Source: Dunaliella salina (Eukaryota; Chlorophyta; Chlorophyceae; Chlamydomonadales; Dunaliellaceae). Taken from it: a DNA stretch of 15,709 nucleotides. The DNA lies in assembly GCA_002284615.2 (NCBI GenBank), contig MU069473.1:640785-656493 (forward strand). The letters are read 5' to 3'. The notes under the pieces are model-generated. The model saw nothing but the letters and a program-made list of their open reading frames with translations, had not been told where the DNA came from and made no database searches. Positions 1-7,486 of the stretch are shown here, piece by piece; position 1 is the first letter of the stretch, and the number at the start of each line of letters is the position of its first letter. The position numbers and the translations under genes were made by a program.

Positions 1-344
1 AGGCTGTGTCGCATGACTCTGCGTGTACAGGCTGTGTCGTATGACTCTGCGTGTACAGGCTTTGTCGTATGACTCTGTGTGTACAGGCTGTGTCGCATGA
101 CTCTGCGTGTACAGGCTGTGTCACGTGACTCTGCATGTACAGGCTGCAAGAGTTGCATGATTCCGCGTGTACAGGCTGTGTTGCATGACTCTACGTGCAC
201 AGGCTGTGTCGCATGACTTTGCGTGTACGGGCCGTGTCGCATGACTCTGCGTGTACAGGCTGTGAGAGTCGCATGACTCTACGTGCACAGGCTGTGTCGC
301 ATGATTCTGCGTGTACAGGCTGTGTCGCATGACTTTACGTGTGC
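1..344. repeat. 28-bp minisatellite, about 12 units
   Basis: Direct tandem repeat with unit AGGCTGTGTCGCATGACTCT followed by GCGTGTAC, running from the window edge to about 344, with a partial unit after it up to about 360. Units start at 1, 29, 57, 85, 113, 141, 173, 201, 229, 257, 289 and 317. Ten units are 28 bp; units 6 (141-172) and 10 (257-288) are 32 bp because of a small insertion containing GAG. The array probably continues to the left of the window. Since 28 is not a multiple of 3, the open frames on the minus strand read the repeat in rotating frames and are not credible genes. It lies upstream of, or in an intron of, the Q-rich gene. Confidence 0.95.
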
Positions 345-406
345 AGGCTGTGTCGCATGAGGCCTTGCTTCAGGTCTGAGGAGAACTGTGCTTTTGCCAG
401 GAGCAA

Positions 407-425
407 AGCCCAAAAGTTTTGGGCT
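407..425. repeat. 19-bp perfect palindrome
   Basis: AGCCCAAAA-G-TTTTGGGCT is a perfect inverted repeat centred on base 416 (nine-base arms). It sits between the minisatellite and the Q-rich exon, probably in non-coding DNA. It could fold as a hairpin in RNA of either strand. No function can be assigned. Confidence 0.7.
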
Positions 426-511
426 GCCTTTTGCAGCAAATGGTCGTTTAACTTCCGGATATGCCAACGTGCACTCCTGTACCTGTGTTGCCCTCTGGGC
501 CCTGTGATCAG

Positions 512-559
512 GACTGTTTGAGCGTTTTGGCCTGCGTCCACCCCCAAGCTCCCATACGT

Positions 560-609
<50 letters not shown>

Positions 610-712
610 CAGGAGCAGCGAGAGCTACAGAAACAACCGCCCCAACAGCACTGGCAGCAAGCTGCACATCACAGCAAGAGCAGCAGTTTGCTGCATCTCT
701 CTCTGTCAGAAA
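512..712 (+). CDS. Q-rich exon of a host gene (predicted)
   Basis: Predicted internal exon in the CAG (glutamine) frame. An in-frame stop TGA lies at 505-507, just before a plausible acceptor (GATCAG, AG at 510-511). The frame then reads a Pro/Ser-rich lead-in, 17 consecutive Gln (562-612: fourteen CAG, then CAA, CAG, CAG), and a non-repeat Q/E/K/P/H-rich stretch (QEQRELQKQPPQQHWQQAAHH). It reaches a consensus donor GTAAGT at 713-718. The Q frame is preferred over the Ser and Ala frames because amino-acid bias outside the repeat is still Q-rich. The exon ends one base into a codon, and the terminal exon at 2360 supplies the two bases needed. The frame stays open to 876, so a longer exon or intron retention is possible. 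Poly-Q tracts are common in algal transcription and RNA-binding regulators, but no domain is visible and no function can be named. Confidence 0.45.
562..603 (+). repeat. (CAG)14 trinucleotide repeat
   Basis: Fourteen uninterrupted CAG units, then CAA and two more CAG (to 612). It encodes poly-Gln in the chosen frame. It is likely to vary in length between strains. Confidence 0.95.
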
Positions 713-1356
713 GTAAGTCTTGCTTGTGGCCTGCTTGTTTGGGTGCCTGCAGCACTAGGCGATGTGCATACCCTTTCATCACATGTTTGGCTTGCATCAT
801 TTTAAACTCCCCACCTCACGCTGTTTCCCCTGATTTTGAACTGCACAGCTGCCAGTCTGCGCCCAATTTTCCCTAAATAGGCTGCGCGCTGCTTGCTGCT
901 TCTGTGTGCATGCAGTTATATGCATCCATGCTAGTCCTTTTTACATGCACTGTGACGGCTTTTGGCCACAAGCGCTTCAACAAGTGCAGTTTTGGTGCAA
1001 ACTTGGTGTGCAAGTTTGCATGGGCCACTCAGTGACTGCACCCACAAAGTTTTTTGCTTGCTCTGTGTGAGTGCATGCATGGCACACGCTGGTGTTTGTT
1101 TTGCGGATCTGTGCCGCTCATGACCATCTACAGCCACTTACTTCAGTCTGACATCAACGTTTGGCATTTGCATGCATTGCACATGCTGCAAGTTGACCAC
1201 ACCCATCAAGCTACTAGGACGTTGTTGATGCTTGGACGTTTAGCGCGTCCTGCTGTGCATGTCTGCGAGTGCTGATTGGTGAACGCGTTCATTATATCCT
1301 TTGGTGGAGTATGCAAAACCAACCTCTTCTAAGTGCAAGCCTCTGCGTGCTACAGC

Positions 1357-2030
1357 ACAAGTGTGTGCCAGCTCATACCAAACATGCAAACCTGTCAGCA
1401 GGCTCACAGCTCTTCGCGTCATTCAGCCTGTTTCAATTGTGTGCATTCCAGGGTGGATCAATGCCAGAAATTTGAACTAACAATTCAAGAGTTCGAACTT
1501 TTGTAAATCATTTGCGGATTTCAAATGTCAATGCGTCGAATTGTATGCCATCTGCCGAAAATGAACCCCTGACACACCCATTTCACCCCCCTACGTCCTT
1601 TACACCTCTCCGTGATTCCCCCTGAAACCCCGTTGATGGTCCCGTGTCTTTCCCCAACATCATTTGTGCTAGGGGGTCCAAGGGGGGCGGGAAAGGATGG
1701 GAAGTTGAAGTGCAGCTGCCACCCCTCCCCTACCCTTGCCCACACGCAAACATTTGTTTGAACAATTCATCGAGCCCTGAATTTTTCCAAATCACATGCA
1801 AACTTATTTTGCCAAAACCCCGGATTGATCAACCCTGGTGCAGCCATACTCCTCCAGCCCAAACCATGTACGGAAACCTACCAGCAGGCTCACAGCTCTT
1901 CCCCACAGTGGGCTTGTCTCATATGTGTGCATCCATACTCCTGCAGCCCAAACTGCATACGCAAACCTGTCAGCAGGCTCACAGCTCCTCACCTCATTGA
2001 GCCTGTCTCGAATGTGTGCATCCATGCTCC
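1357..2030 (+). repeat. 89-bp repeat, three copies, split by a transposon
   Basis: Copies share the core CAGCAGGCTCACAGCTC, starting at 1396, 1882 and 1971, followed by a GCCTGTCTCNAATGTGTGCA-like segment. Copies two and three are 89 bp apart. The gap between one and two is 486 bp, that is 89 bp plus 397 bp. This matches the 389-bp MITE at 1449-1837 plus an 8-bp target duplication. The array merges at its 3' end into the 80-bp array that starts at 1999, which shares the TGTGTGCATCCAT.CTCCTG part. Confidence 0.75.
1449..1837. mobile_element. hAT-like non-autonomous element (MITE), 389 bp
   Basis: Terminal inverted repeats are CAGGGTGGATCAAT at 1449-1462 and ATTGATCAACCCTG at 1824-1837 (13 of 14 matching when reversed). 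TIRs beginning CAGGG and 8-bp target duplications are typical of the hAT superfamily. The flanking octamers are GTGCATTC (1441-1448) and GTGCAGCC (1838-1845), 6 of 8 identical. The element interrupts the 89-bp repeat exactly where removing it plus one octamer restores the period, which is strong support for insertion. The interior has no transposase-like frame; open frames of 70-118 codons are low-complexity. Mobilisation would need a hAT transposase encoded elsewhere. Confidence 0.7.
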
Positions 2031-2380
2031 TGCCCACAGGCAGGCTGCCCCACTTATCTGTAATATTTGCACTTCACTGAGCCTGTCTCAAATATGTGTA
2101 TCCATGCTCCTGTCCACAGGCATGCTGCCCCTCTATCTGTAATGTGTGCACTTCACTGAGCGTGTCTCGAATGTGTGCATCCATGTTCCTGTCCTCAGGC
2201 ATGCAGCCCCTCTCAATACATTATTGTGTGCACTACACTGAGCCTGTCCCAAATGTGTGCATCCATGCTCCTGTCCACAGGCATGCTGCCCCTCTATCTG
2301 TAACGTGTGCACTTCACTGAGCCTGTCTCAAATGCGTGCATCCGTGCTCATGTCCACAGGCATGCAGCCCCTCGCCCCAT
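1999..2380 (+). repeat. 79-82-bp tandem repeat carrying splice acceptors
   Basis: Five units start at 1999, 2079, 2158, 2240 and 2319 (GAGCCTGTCTC...). Each contains CTCCTGYCCACAG|GCATGC-like sequence, so AG dinucleotides fall at 2038-2039, 2118-2119, 2197-2198, 2279-2280 and 2358-2359. Units 2 and 4 resemble each other after the AG (GCTGCCCCTCTATCTGTAA), and units 3 and 5 do too (GCAGCCCCTC), so the array is built of an about 161-bp dimer. Only the last acceptor leads into a long open exon. In the phase set by the upstream exon, the earlier ones meet stops (TAA shortly after units 2 and 4, TGA after units 1 and 3). Confidence 0.85.
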
Positions 2381-3024
2381 CAAGCCTGACAGCACCCTTT
2401 GTACAGGGCACTCCCACCCCTCACTCAGTTCCCCACCCCGGACTGCAAGCGCTCCGGGCCAAAGTAGGCTTGGGGCCACTCCCCATGAGAGACCAGCCGA
2501 TGGCCAGCAACGGGACCCACGTGCGCCAGGAGCACTTGCGATCATTGAGGGATCGGGGGCGGCAGGTGCGGCAGATAGCTGGGCAGCATCAAGCGGACGG
2601 CAAGCACGTGGCCCAGCAGCAACAGGGTGGTGAGCATACATTCACCCAGCAGCACGAGGGGAGCGAGCACAGCTTGCAGGGAGACACCACTGGGAGCCCT
2701 GATCCGTTAGTGGTGCAGGCGCGAGCTCAACTGTCAGGTTTGGATGCCAGCGTCATCACTTTGGGTGAGGTCAAGCTGATGCTGCAGGACTACTTGCTCC
2801 TCGTTCAAGAGAGGAGCCGATCAGCCTTACAACAAGCAGCGGCTATGGAGGAAGGGAGGCCGAGGCACGCGCAAGATGTAGTGCGTGTGCTGATGGAGAG
2901 CATTCGGGGGCCTGTGCCCATGTGCTTTGCCCACTTGGCTGGCCATGAAAGTGCATTGCGCATGGGTGAGATTCCCGCGCTCATGGCAGAGTATATGAAG
3001 CAGCAGTCACAGTGCAGTAATTAG
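2360..3024 (+). CDS. Terminal exon, unrecognised Q-rich protein
   Basis: Open from the acceptor at 2358-2359 to stop TAG at 3022-3024, about 221 codons. The same frame is also open upstream to 2257, but from a GTG inside the repeat, so that start is not believable. An in-frame ATG lies at 2362. Visible layout: a Pro/Ser/Thr-rich N-terminal part; a basic stretch (LRSLRDRGRQVRQ); a Q/H/G/E-rich linker (QQQQGGEHTFTQQHEGSEHS); then a C-terminal part that looks helical and folded (LGEVKLMLQDYLLLVQERS, then VRVLMESIRGPVPMCFAHL and MAEYMKQQ). I do not recognise the family. The poly-Q and Q/H linker composition matches the exon at 512-712, and intron phase agrees, so I treat them as one gene. A DNA- or RNA-associated regulator would be typical for such composition, but this is inference only. 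Confidence 0.6.
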
Positions 3025-3903
3025 ATCAGGCGGCCATGTCATCGCTATGTAGTAGTGTATCCATATCCTTCCCTTTCTTTTCTTTCCTTGTCTTTTCTTT
3101 CCTTTTCCACTTCCTTGACCTGATGCACCAGCATGGCATGCACTGCGCATGTATTTAAAAGAGTTTCAAGGCTGCTCACATCTCCTGGGATATGCGGATG
3201 TGCAGATCATCCATGGAGCAAGTTTTTTTCCATGAATGGACAGTTGTTTTGGTTTTCATCTTCACCCTACCCCTCTAGCCTGCCCTGGATTGAATCATTG
3301 TTGCAGTCCAAAAGTTGCATGCAAAGCCCCTAAAAGGTGTACATAGATATACATGCTTGTGCTGGTGGCGGTTTGCCTGGTATGAATACAAGCATGCAGT
3401 AGTAGTAGCTGTAGCTGTTGCTGTTCAGGAAATGTGCAACTATTGGTTGGAAGGCAGCATATTTCTCTACGTAGGCTCACAGTAGCCCTTTGGCGGCCTG
3501 TTCATGAGTGGCATTTTTTAATCTTTCCTCCCTGCCTTTGAATTGTCCACCAAATAACAAATTTTACAAGCTTTTGAGCATGGCATGGCTTGGCCAAAAA
3601 GAATGCAAAGAATTTGGTGATGTCTTTTTGAAAAATGTGCATCAGGACAGACGCGAGACTGATTAAGACTGATAGGGTGCGAATCAAGCACATTTTTGAT
3701 TAGCCTTTTGTAGGTTCCAATCAGGTTTTGAGTAGTCTAGTGTGGAGCATCATGATTGCTGAATCAATTGTGCGGTTTTGGCTCATGATGTTCTGGATTA
3801 CCGTGTTGGAACAATTGGTTACCACCAATCAGACATTGCGAATGTCTCTTTGACATGAGTAACTTTTCTACGTATAACTAAGGAACAGCGGGCGCTCTTG
3901 TAA
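3025..3903 (+). other. Presumed 3' UTR of the Q-rich gene
   Basis: No open frame looks coding. A pyrimidine tract of TTCC/CTTTT words occupies 3066-3108, and TAG/CTG-rich short repeats lie at 3397-3425. The first TGTAA, the usual polyadenylation signal of chlorophyte green algae, is at 3899-3903 (CTTGTAATCAG). An 880-base 3' UTR is long but acceptable for such algae. The pyrimidine tract resembles the retroelement tails elsewhere in this window and might be an old tail insertion. Confidence 0.3.
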
Positions 3904-4086
3904 TCAGATGAAACTAATCCAATATTAACTTTATTGCATCAGTGTGCTCATGCCCACTACCCGTCTAAATTGGTCCATTAGCCATTCAGGACGTTTGGGA
4001 CGGAGAATTGCCTCGTAATTGACTCTATACCAAAATTATGATATCAGAATGACGCTGCACGGTTGGAAAGGAGCTTTACACACCCT

Positions 4087-4136
4087 AGCTCAGCAGGACC
4101 AGGGAGCAGCAGCTCAAGTAGTGGTCCTGCTGATCT
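4087..4136. other. Hairpin: 12-bp perfect stem, 20-nt loop
   Basis: TCAGCAGGACCA (4090-4101) and TGGTCCTGCTGA (4122-4133) are perfect reverse complements around a 20-base loop rich in AGCAGC; two more pairs follow after one mismatch. It lies in the 3904-4304 stretch, which otherwise shows no gene. It could be a structured RNA segment or an end of an unrecognised element. Confidence 0.55.
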
Positions 4137-4304
4137 TGCCTGGTAACTGCTTGCACGGCATCAGACTCTGTCTACTGGTACTGATACACATTCTTGGATT
4201 AACAAATTTTAGTCATCCCGTTACATTCCTCCCATGTAGCTACCGATCTTTCCTCTCAGCAGCGCGAACGAGTTCTGGATTAACACCAATCACACACCTC
4301 ATGC

Positions 4305-4594
4305 AAAGAAAAAGAAAAAGAACAGAAAAGCCTACGCAGGCCAAAGGCCACGTGCATTAAGGGAAGGTCCACTAACTGGAAAGCTAGAGGCCTCACCAGA
4401 AAGCCCTCAGGACCTACACTAGACACAGCTAGCCTGGGAGACAGCCAGAAACAGATCTTATGGGGATCTGGAGGGTTGTTCGCCACGCCTCTGGATGCCT
4501 GGACTCTCCTTCTCCCGTCCTCCGCTGCCGTGCGCCCAGCAAACCCCCTCCCAGAAGCCCCCCAAAAGCAAAGTGCGTGCAGCCTTTGGCCTGC
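4305..4594 (-). mobile_element. LINE family B, 3'-end fragment
   Basis: On the minus strand this is the last about 60 codons plus 3' UTR and pyrimidine tail of a non-LTR retrotransposon. It starts near 4580 (HALCFWGASGRGFAG), passes the family C-terminal motif NPPDPH (about 4451-4470, where the stop codon has become AAG), and continues through the 3' UTR. It ends in GGCCTTTGGCCTGCGTAGGC then (CTTTT)-type tail at 4305-4330. It aligns by eye almost throughout with 10862-11155 (-) and 4929-5249 (+). It is 5'-truncated at about 4580, where a short bulged hairpin (GCAGCC TTT GGCCTGC, 4579-4594) sits. No coding potential remains. Confidence 0.75.
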
Positions 4595-4928
4595 AAAGAT
4601 TCCTTCTCTTTCCTTCAGGTTTAGTGTGAAGTGCTGTGCTGAAGGTTTTGGCATTCACGGATCGGACTACGCTGGCACAGGAACTCATGTGATTGAGCTA
4701 TGCCGTCCCCATAGCCTGAGGCCGATGCATTGGTTCACCTTTTCCATCAAATGGAGTCCATCTGAAGCTCATATTAACTGGTTCGGTAACAGGCATTATT
4801 GGTTTGGTTGCAGGCATAACGTCGGAATTGTTTTTTTAACCAGCCCAGTCCCTCACGATTACCCGGTGAACCGCGAGGTGCGATCTCTAGTACAGCAATT
4901 TCCAACCGGGCAAGTAATCAGTGATTAC
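4595..4928 (+). other. Unassigned stretch between two LINE fragments
   Basis: An open frame runs through here (4476-5090) but both its ends are LINE family B sequence, read in the wrong strand on the left and the right strand on the right. The middle encodes Trp/His/Phe-rich residues with no family I recognise. The frame is probably open by chance. A segment at 4578-4618 (GCAGCCTTTGGCCTGCAAAG followed by pyrimidines) resembles the retroelement 3' tail and may be another small tail insertion. Confidence 0.4.
4914..4928. repeat. 15-bp palindrome at LINE 5' junction
   Basis: GTAATCA-G-TGATTAC is a perfect inverted repeat lying directly before the point (about 4930) where homology to LINE family B begins. 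Confidence 0.75.
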
Positions 4929-5249
4929 TACATGCCATCCAAAGATTATCCACCATCATTAACACTAGACATGCACTTTGCTTTCAGGGGGCATCTGGGA
5001 GGGGTCCTGCTGGGCGCGCAAAGGCGGCTGAGGGTGGAAGAAGGAGAGTCCGAGCGCTTAGGGGCAAGCCATCCTCCGGTTCCCCATTAGTTATGTCCCT
5101 TGCTCTCTCCAAGGCTAGTTTTGTCTAGTTTAGGTAGAGGGCCCCCTGGTGAGGCCTCTAACTTTTGTCTGGGGTTCTTTCCTTCATGCACGCGGCCTTT
5201 GGCTTGCGTAGACTTTTCTTTTTATTTTCTTGTCTTTTCTTTTCTTTAC
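4929..5249 (+). mobile_element. LINE family B, 5'-truncated 3' end
   Basis: Homology with the copy at 10862-11894 (-) begins at CATGCCATCCAAAGATTA (about 4931). The reading frame here ends with LGASHPPVPH and stop TAG at 5088-5090, matching the NPPDPH-stop ending of the other copies; this is the only family B copy keeping the stop. The 3' UTR follows to CACGCGGCCTTTGGCTTGCG (5190-5210) and a pyrimidine tail ending near 5249. The insertion keeps only the last about 50 codons, so it is a dead-on-arrival copy. It is inverted relative to the fragment at 4305-4594, forming an imperfect large inverted repeat. Confidence 0.75.
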
Positions 5250-6741
5250 TAGAAATCACAGGTCAATGATTTCTCAACCAAGGTGACCGCTAATTATCAC
5301 CATGCTTTCTAGTAATCATGCTAAGGACCTAGAACTTCCTTGCAAGTCCTCTATTATTGGAAACCAGGTCCAGAAGCTGGTGGTAAGCGTCTTTTGAGCG
5401 ATTTCTGCTTGCATTAGAAGCTGATTAACTAGTCATCGCTGGTTACCATCATGTTCCCTAGTAATCATGCTATTGAGATCAAATTGGCTAGCAAAATGCT
5501 GATTACAGAAAGGGTGCTCAGGGCCGCTCAAATCTCAGATTTTGGACTCGATACAGATTATCAAATGTGTATAGGCTGAAGGGCACATAGAACCTCCGAG
5601 GAGTCCACAACGTTACTCATGCATGCCTGTGTTTCTTTGGTAACCTTCAACTTTGAAAATTTTTTGACTTACCAAACTTGTGCAAAAGGTCCATGCTAAC
5701 CCTGCACGTGGGATTTGTGCACAAATTTACCTAACTAGAAGTGTAATTGAAAACAAAATTGCTCATGATGCCCTGGAGCCACTCGCTGCAAGAAACCCAC
5801 GAGATCCATATGAACTTCCCTTGAAGGCTTTAAAGAGCTAGTTGTCTTTTTTCCTCGATTGATGTAAGAAGAGTTCTCTCTGGCTACGCACTATTTACGT
5901 AAATAATAGGTATACCTCTTCTTTAAACAGTGAATCAAATTGTGTCTTTGGTAAATTGCTGTACAATTCTTTTAGTGGCAGGAAATATGTTGTTTGCAAA
6001 ACATATCTGCTATGAACTTCGGCTGGACTATAAGCTACCTTATGCCACCCCAAGCATAACACCAAGATCCCAAGCATTTTTTGCTTCCTTTGAACCCTCC
6101 AACCTTTGATGATCCTAATGCTATAAAGATATCAACTGTAGCTTACGTTTGATGCAAGGCGGTGCTAGCTGTTCCCTGTACTTCAAACACCCTTGCGTCA
6201 ACAGGCTACTTGACTTTCGTAAAAACATCGCCGCACCAGCCTTTTGTAAATCTTTCATGTGGAAATAAATGCACATGGTTCCTTGCCTTGGGCTGAAAGG
6301 CGAAATGTAAGTTGTACCTGAGCCCCTTAAAAGTATTTTTCATGAAGCTCTGGGGTATGTTGCTAAATTGCTAGACAGGGTGCCCCTGCCCTGTTGGTGT
6401 TCAAGCCCGGTGCTGAAAAAAAAAAGTGTTGTTTAAGCCTCCATGCATTACGTTGATGGCAAAGAAAAATTTGAGGCATTTTTGAATGCTTGGACAAGCT
6501 GGAGCTGAAAATGCTGCCTGGCTCGAGAGTGCACGTCAAGTGTGAAAATTTTGCATACTCCCTGAGCCACTTGAGTATGTGTGTGCTTGCATGCAGTTGC
6601 TAGGCGAGCCTGTAAGCTCGTTACAAGCATATACATGCTTGCATTGCAGATGCCTTATGCATTCCAACAGTGCTTCAATGCTCCTTGATTCAATATTTTC
6701 TCGGCTGGGGAAGCCTCACATGCATGCTTTCACTGTGTATG
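5250..6741. other. Non-coding stretch, no gene recognised
   Basis: AT-richer than the left side. I see no exon with convincing amino-acid bias. Two related segments share TAGTAATCATGCTA after a CACCATG/CATCATG lead (about 5287-5325 and 5430-5475, about 140 bp apart), a diverged direct repeat. A short hairpin ACAGGG...CCCTGT lies at about 6374-6394, an A10 run at about 6416-6426, and AAGCAT-ATAC-ATGCTT at about 6626-6641. Minus-strand open frames at 5895-6077 and 6448-6636 are short and featureless. Confidence 0.4.
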
Positions 6742-6754
6742 TACCATGCCCTCA
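6742..6754. repeat. Target-site duplication, left
   Basis: TACCATGCCCTCA, identical to 6951-6963; it brackets the SINE at 6755-6950. Confidence 0.85.
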
Positions 6755-6950
6755 ACCGGCCTCATGTTAGGCACCCTGGTCGTAAGGCGAGGAAGGCGTT
6801 TGGCAAGGAGGAGGTCCTCGGATTGAGTCCTTACTTGGCCAGGGCGGAATCTGGTACCTTCTTGGGGTTTGTCCTGTCGGTGGGAGTTGTAAGCTCTTTC
6901 CTTCAGACACGCGGCCTAAGGGCAAGCGTAAATCTTTCTTCCTTTTTTTT
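6755..6950 (+). mobile_element. tRNA-related SINE, 196 bp, complete
   Basis: Bracketed by a perfect 13-bp duplication (6742-6754 and 6951-6963), which fixes its ends. The head contains an A-box-like TGGTCGTAAGG (6777-6787) and a B-box-like GGATTGAGTCC (6820-6830). Their starts are 43 bp apart, as in a tRNA gene, so transcription by RNA polymerase III is likely for an active copy. The T-stem pairs poorly, so it is a tRNA relic, not a tRNA. The body leads to a 3' tail CTTTCCTTCAGACACGCGGC...GGCAAGCGTAAAT then a T/C-rich run to 6950. That tail matches the 3' end of LINE family B (5184-5249). Related SINE pieces lie at 10266-10392, 13055-13165 and 13199-13290 on the minus strand. Confidence 0.8.
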
Positions 6951-6963
6951 TACCATGCCCTCA
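6951..6963. repeat. Target-site duplication, right
   Basis: TACCATGCCCTCA, identical to 6742-6754. A second CATGCCCTCAC follows immediately, so the target itself was slightly repetitive. Confidence 0.85.
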
Positions 6964-7035
6964 CATGCCCTCACGAGTGGGTAGTGTTGGAGCAAATGCA
7001 GCAGGCATGGTCTAGAGCACACTGCTCCACAATGG

Positions 7036-7046
7036 CCAGGATGCAT
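7036..7046. repeat. Target-site duplication, left
   Basis: CCAGGATGCAT, identical to 7610-7620; it brackets the LINE copy at 7047-7609. Confidence 0.8.
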
Positions 7047-7068
7047 CTGATCCACAGGTGTGGATCAG
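7047..7068. repeat. 22-bp palindrome at LINE 5' junction
   Basis: CTGATCCACA-GG-TGTGGATCAG is a perfect inverted repeat lying between the left target duplication and the first LINE-homologous base. It has no counterpart in the other LINE copy, so it arose at or during insertion. Confidence 0.85.
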
Positions 7069-7166
7069 AGACACGTTCATCTTGTGGTAGTCAAATAGTG
7101 TGAAGACACACGGGCCCAAGAATCAGCTCTAACTTTGAGTCAAAGCCTCCAAACAGCAGCACCGCG

Positions 7167-7214
7167 ACCTATGTCACCACCTATGTCACCACCTATGTCA
7201 CCACCTATGTCGCC
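7167..7214 (+). repeat. 12-bp tandem repeat, four copies, inside LINE
   Basis: Four consecutive ACCTATGTCACC units (the last with GCC). The homologous copy B has a single related unit there (AACCTTGTTGCC, about 9020-9031). The expansion adds nine to twelve codons without shifting frame. Confidence 0.9.
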
Positions 7215-7264
7215 ATCTTTCTAGGGATTCAGCTCAAGTTACCCTCCATAATATTCTGCTAGGT

Positions 7265-7486
7265 TTGGGTGGGGTCTTCTACACCCCACACACTTTGGAG
7301 TCTTTTAGAGAGATTGGTCTTGACCCTCACAAGGCCACTAAGCTTCCTTGGAAGCTTCATGCTCATTTTGTCCAGTATGCTTACAAACTTGCCAGCACCA
7401 GACGACCCCTCGAGAGGACTTCTTTCAACTCTCATCAGCATGATCAGGCACCGGCTACTGCAAAAAACCCTCCTAACCCTCACTGA
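7265..7486 (+). pseudogene. C-terminal remnant of LINE ORF
   Basis: About 73 codons of the C-terminus of the retrotransposon protein, downstream of the endonuclease active site: GGVFYTPHTLESFREIGLD, a basic helical stretch with KLHAHFVQYAYKLASTRRPL, and the terminal KNPPNPH with stop TGA at 7484-7486. It aligns with 9085-9261 of copy B (which reads GGVIYTPHTLEPLKKFGLD in its own frame) and with 10542-10826 (-). There is no start context, no catalytic domain and a truncated 5' end, so it is not functional. Confidence 0.75.

Larger units (their letters stand above)
713..2359 (+). other. Predicted intron of the Q-rich gene
   Basis: The donor is GTAAGT at 713-718. The acceptor is CCACAG, with AG at 2358-2359. 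It is a phase 1 intron of 1647 bp. It contains an 89-bp repeat family, a hAT-like MITE and a five-unit repeat that includes the acceptor itself. No convincing coding exon is seen between about 880 and 1440; that part is ordinary T/G-rich sequence with many TGCATG words. Additional small exons cannot be excluded without transcripts. Confidence 0.4.

Noticed and set aside
1..344. CRISPR-like array
   Set aside because: Repeats are directly contiguous at 28 bp with no unique spacers, and the context is eukaryotic.
335..667. Poly-alanine protein on the minus strand (and poly-serine on the plus strand) over the CAG tract
   Set aside because: Alternative frames of the same repeat. Outside the tract they show no matching composition, and the left end of the Ala frame runs into the minisatellite.
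2257..2359. N-terminal extension of the terminal exon from the GTG at 2257
   Set aside because: The start is GTG inside a tandem repeat. The frame is open there only by chance of the repeat, and the acceptor at 2358-2359 is a better boundary.
4476..5090. 204-codon plus-strand gene
   Set aside because: Its first part is antisense of a LINE fragment and its last part is sense LINE C-terminus; the middle has no recognisable features.
4305..5249. One large foldback element with about 290-bp inverted terminal repeats
   Set aside because: The two arms are 3' ends of the same LINE family with different 5' break points and tails pointing outward, which fits two separate insertions in opposite orientation. 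A single element is not fully excluded.
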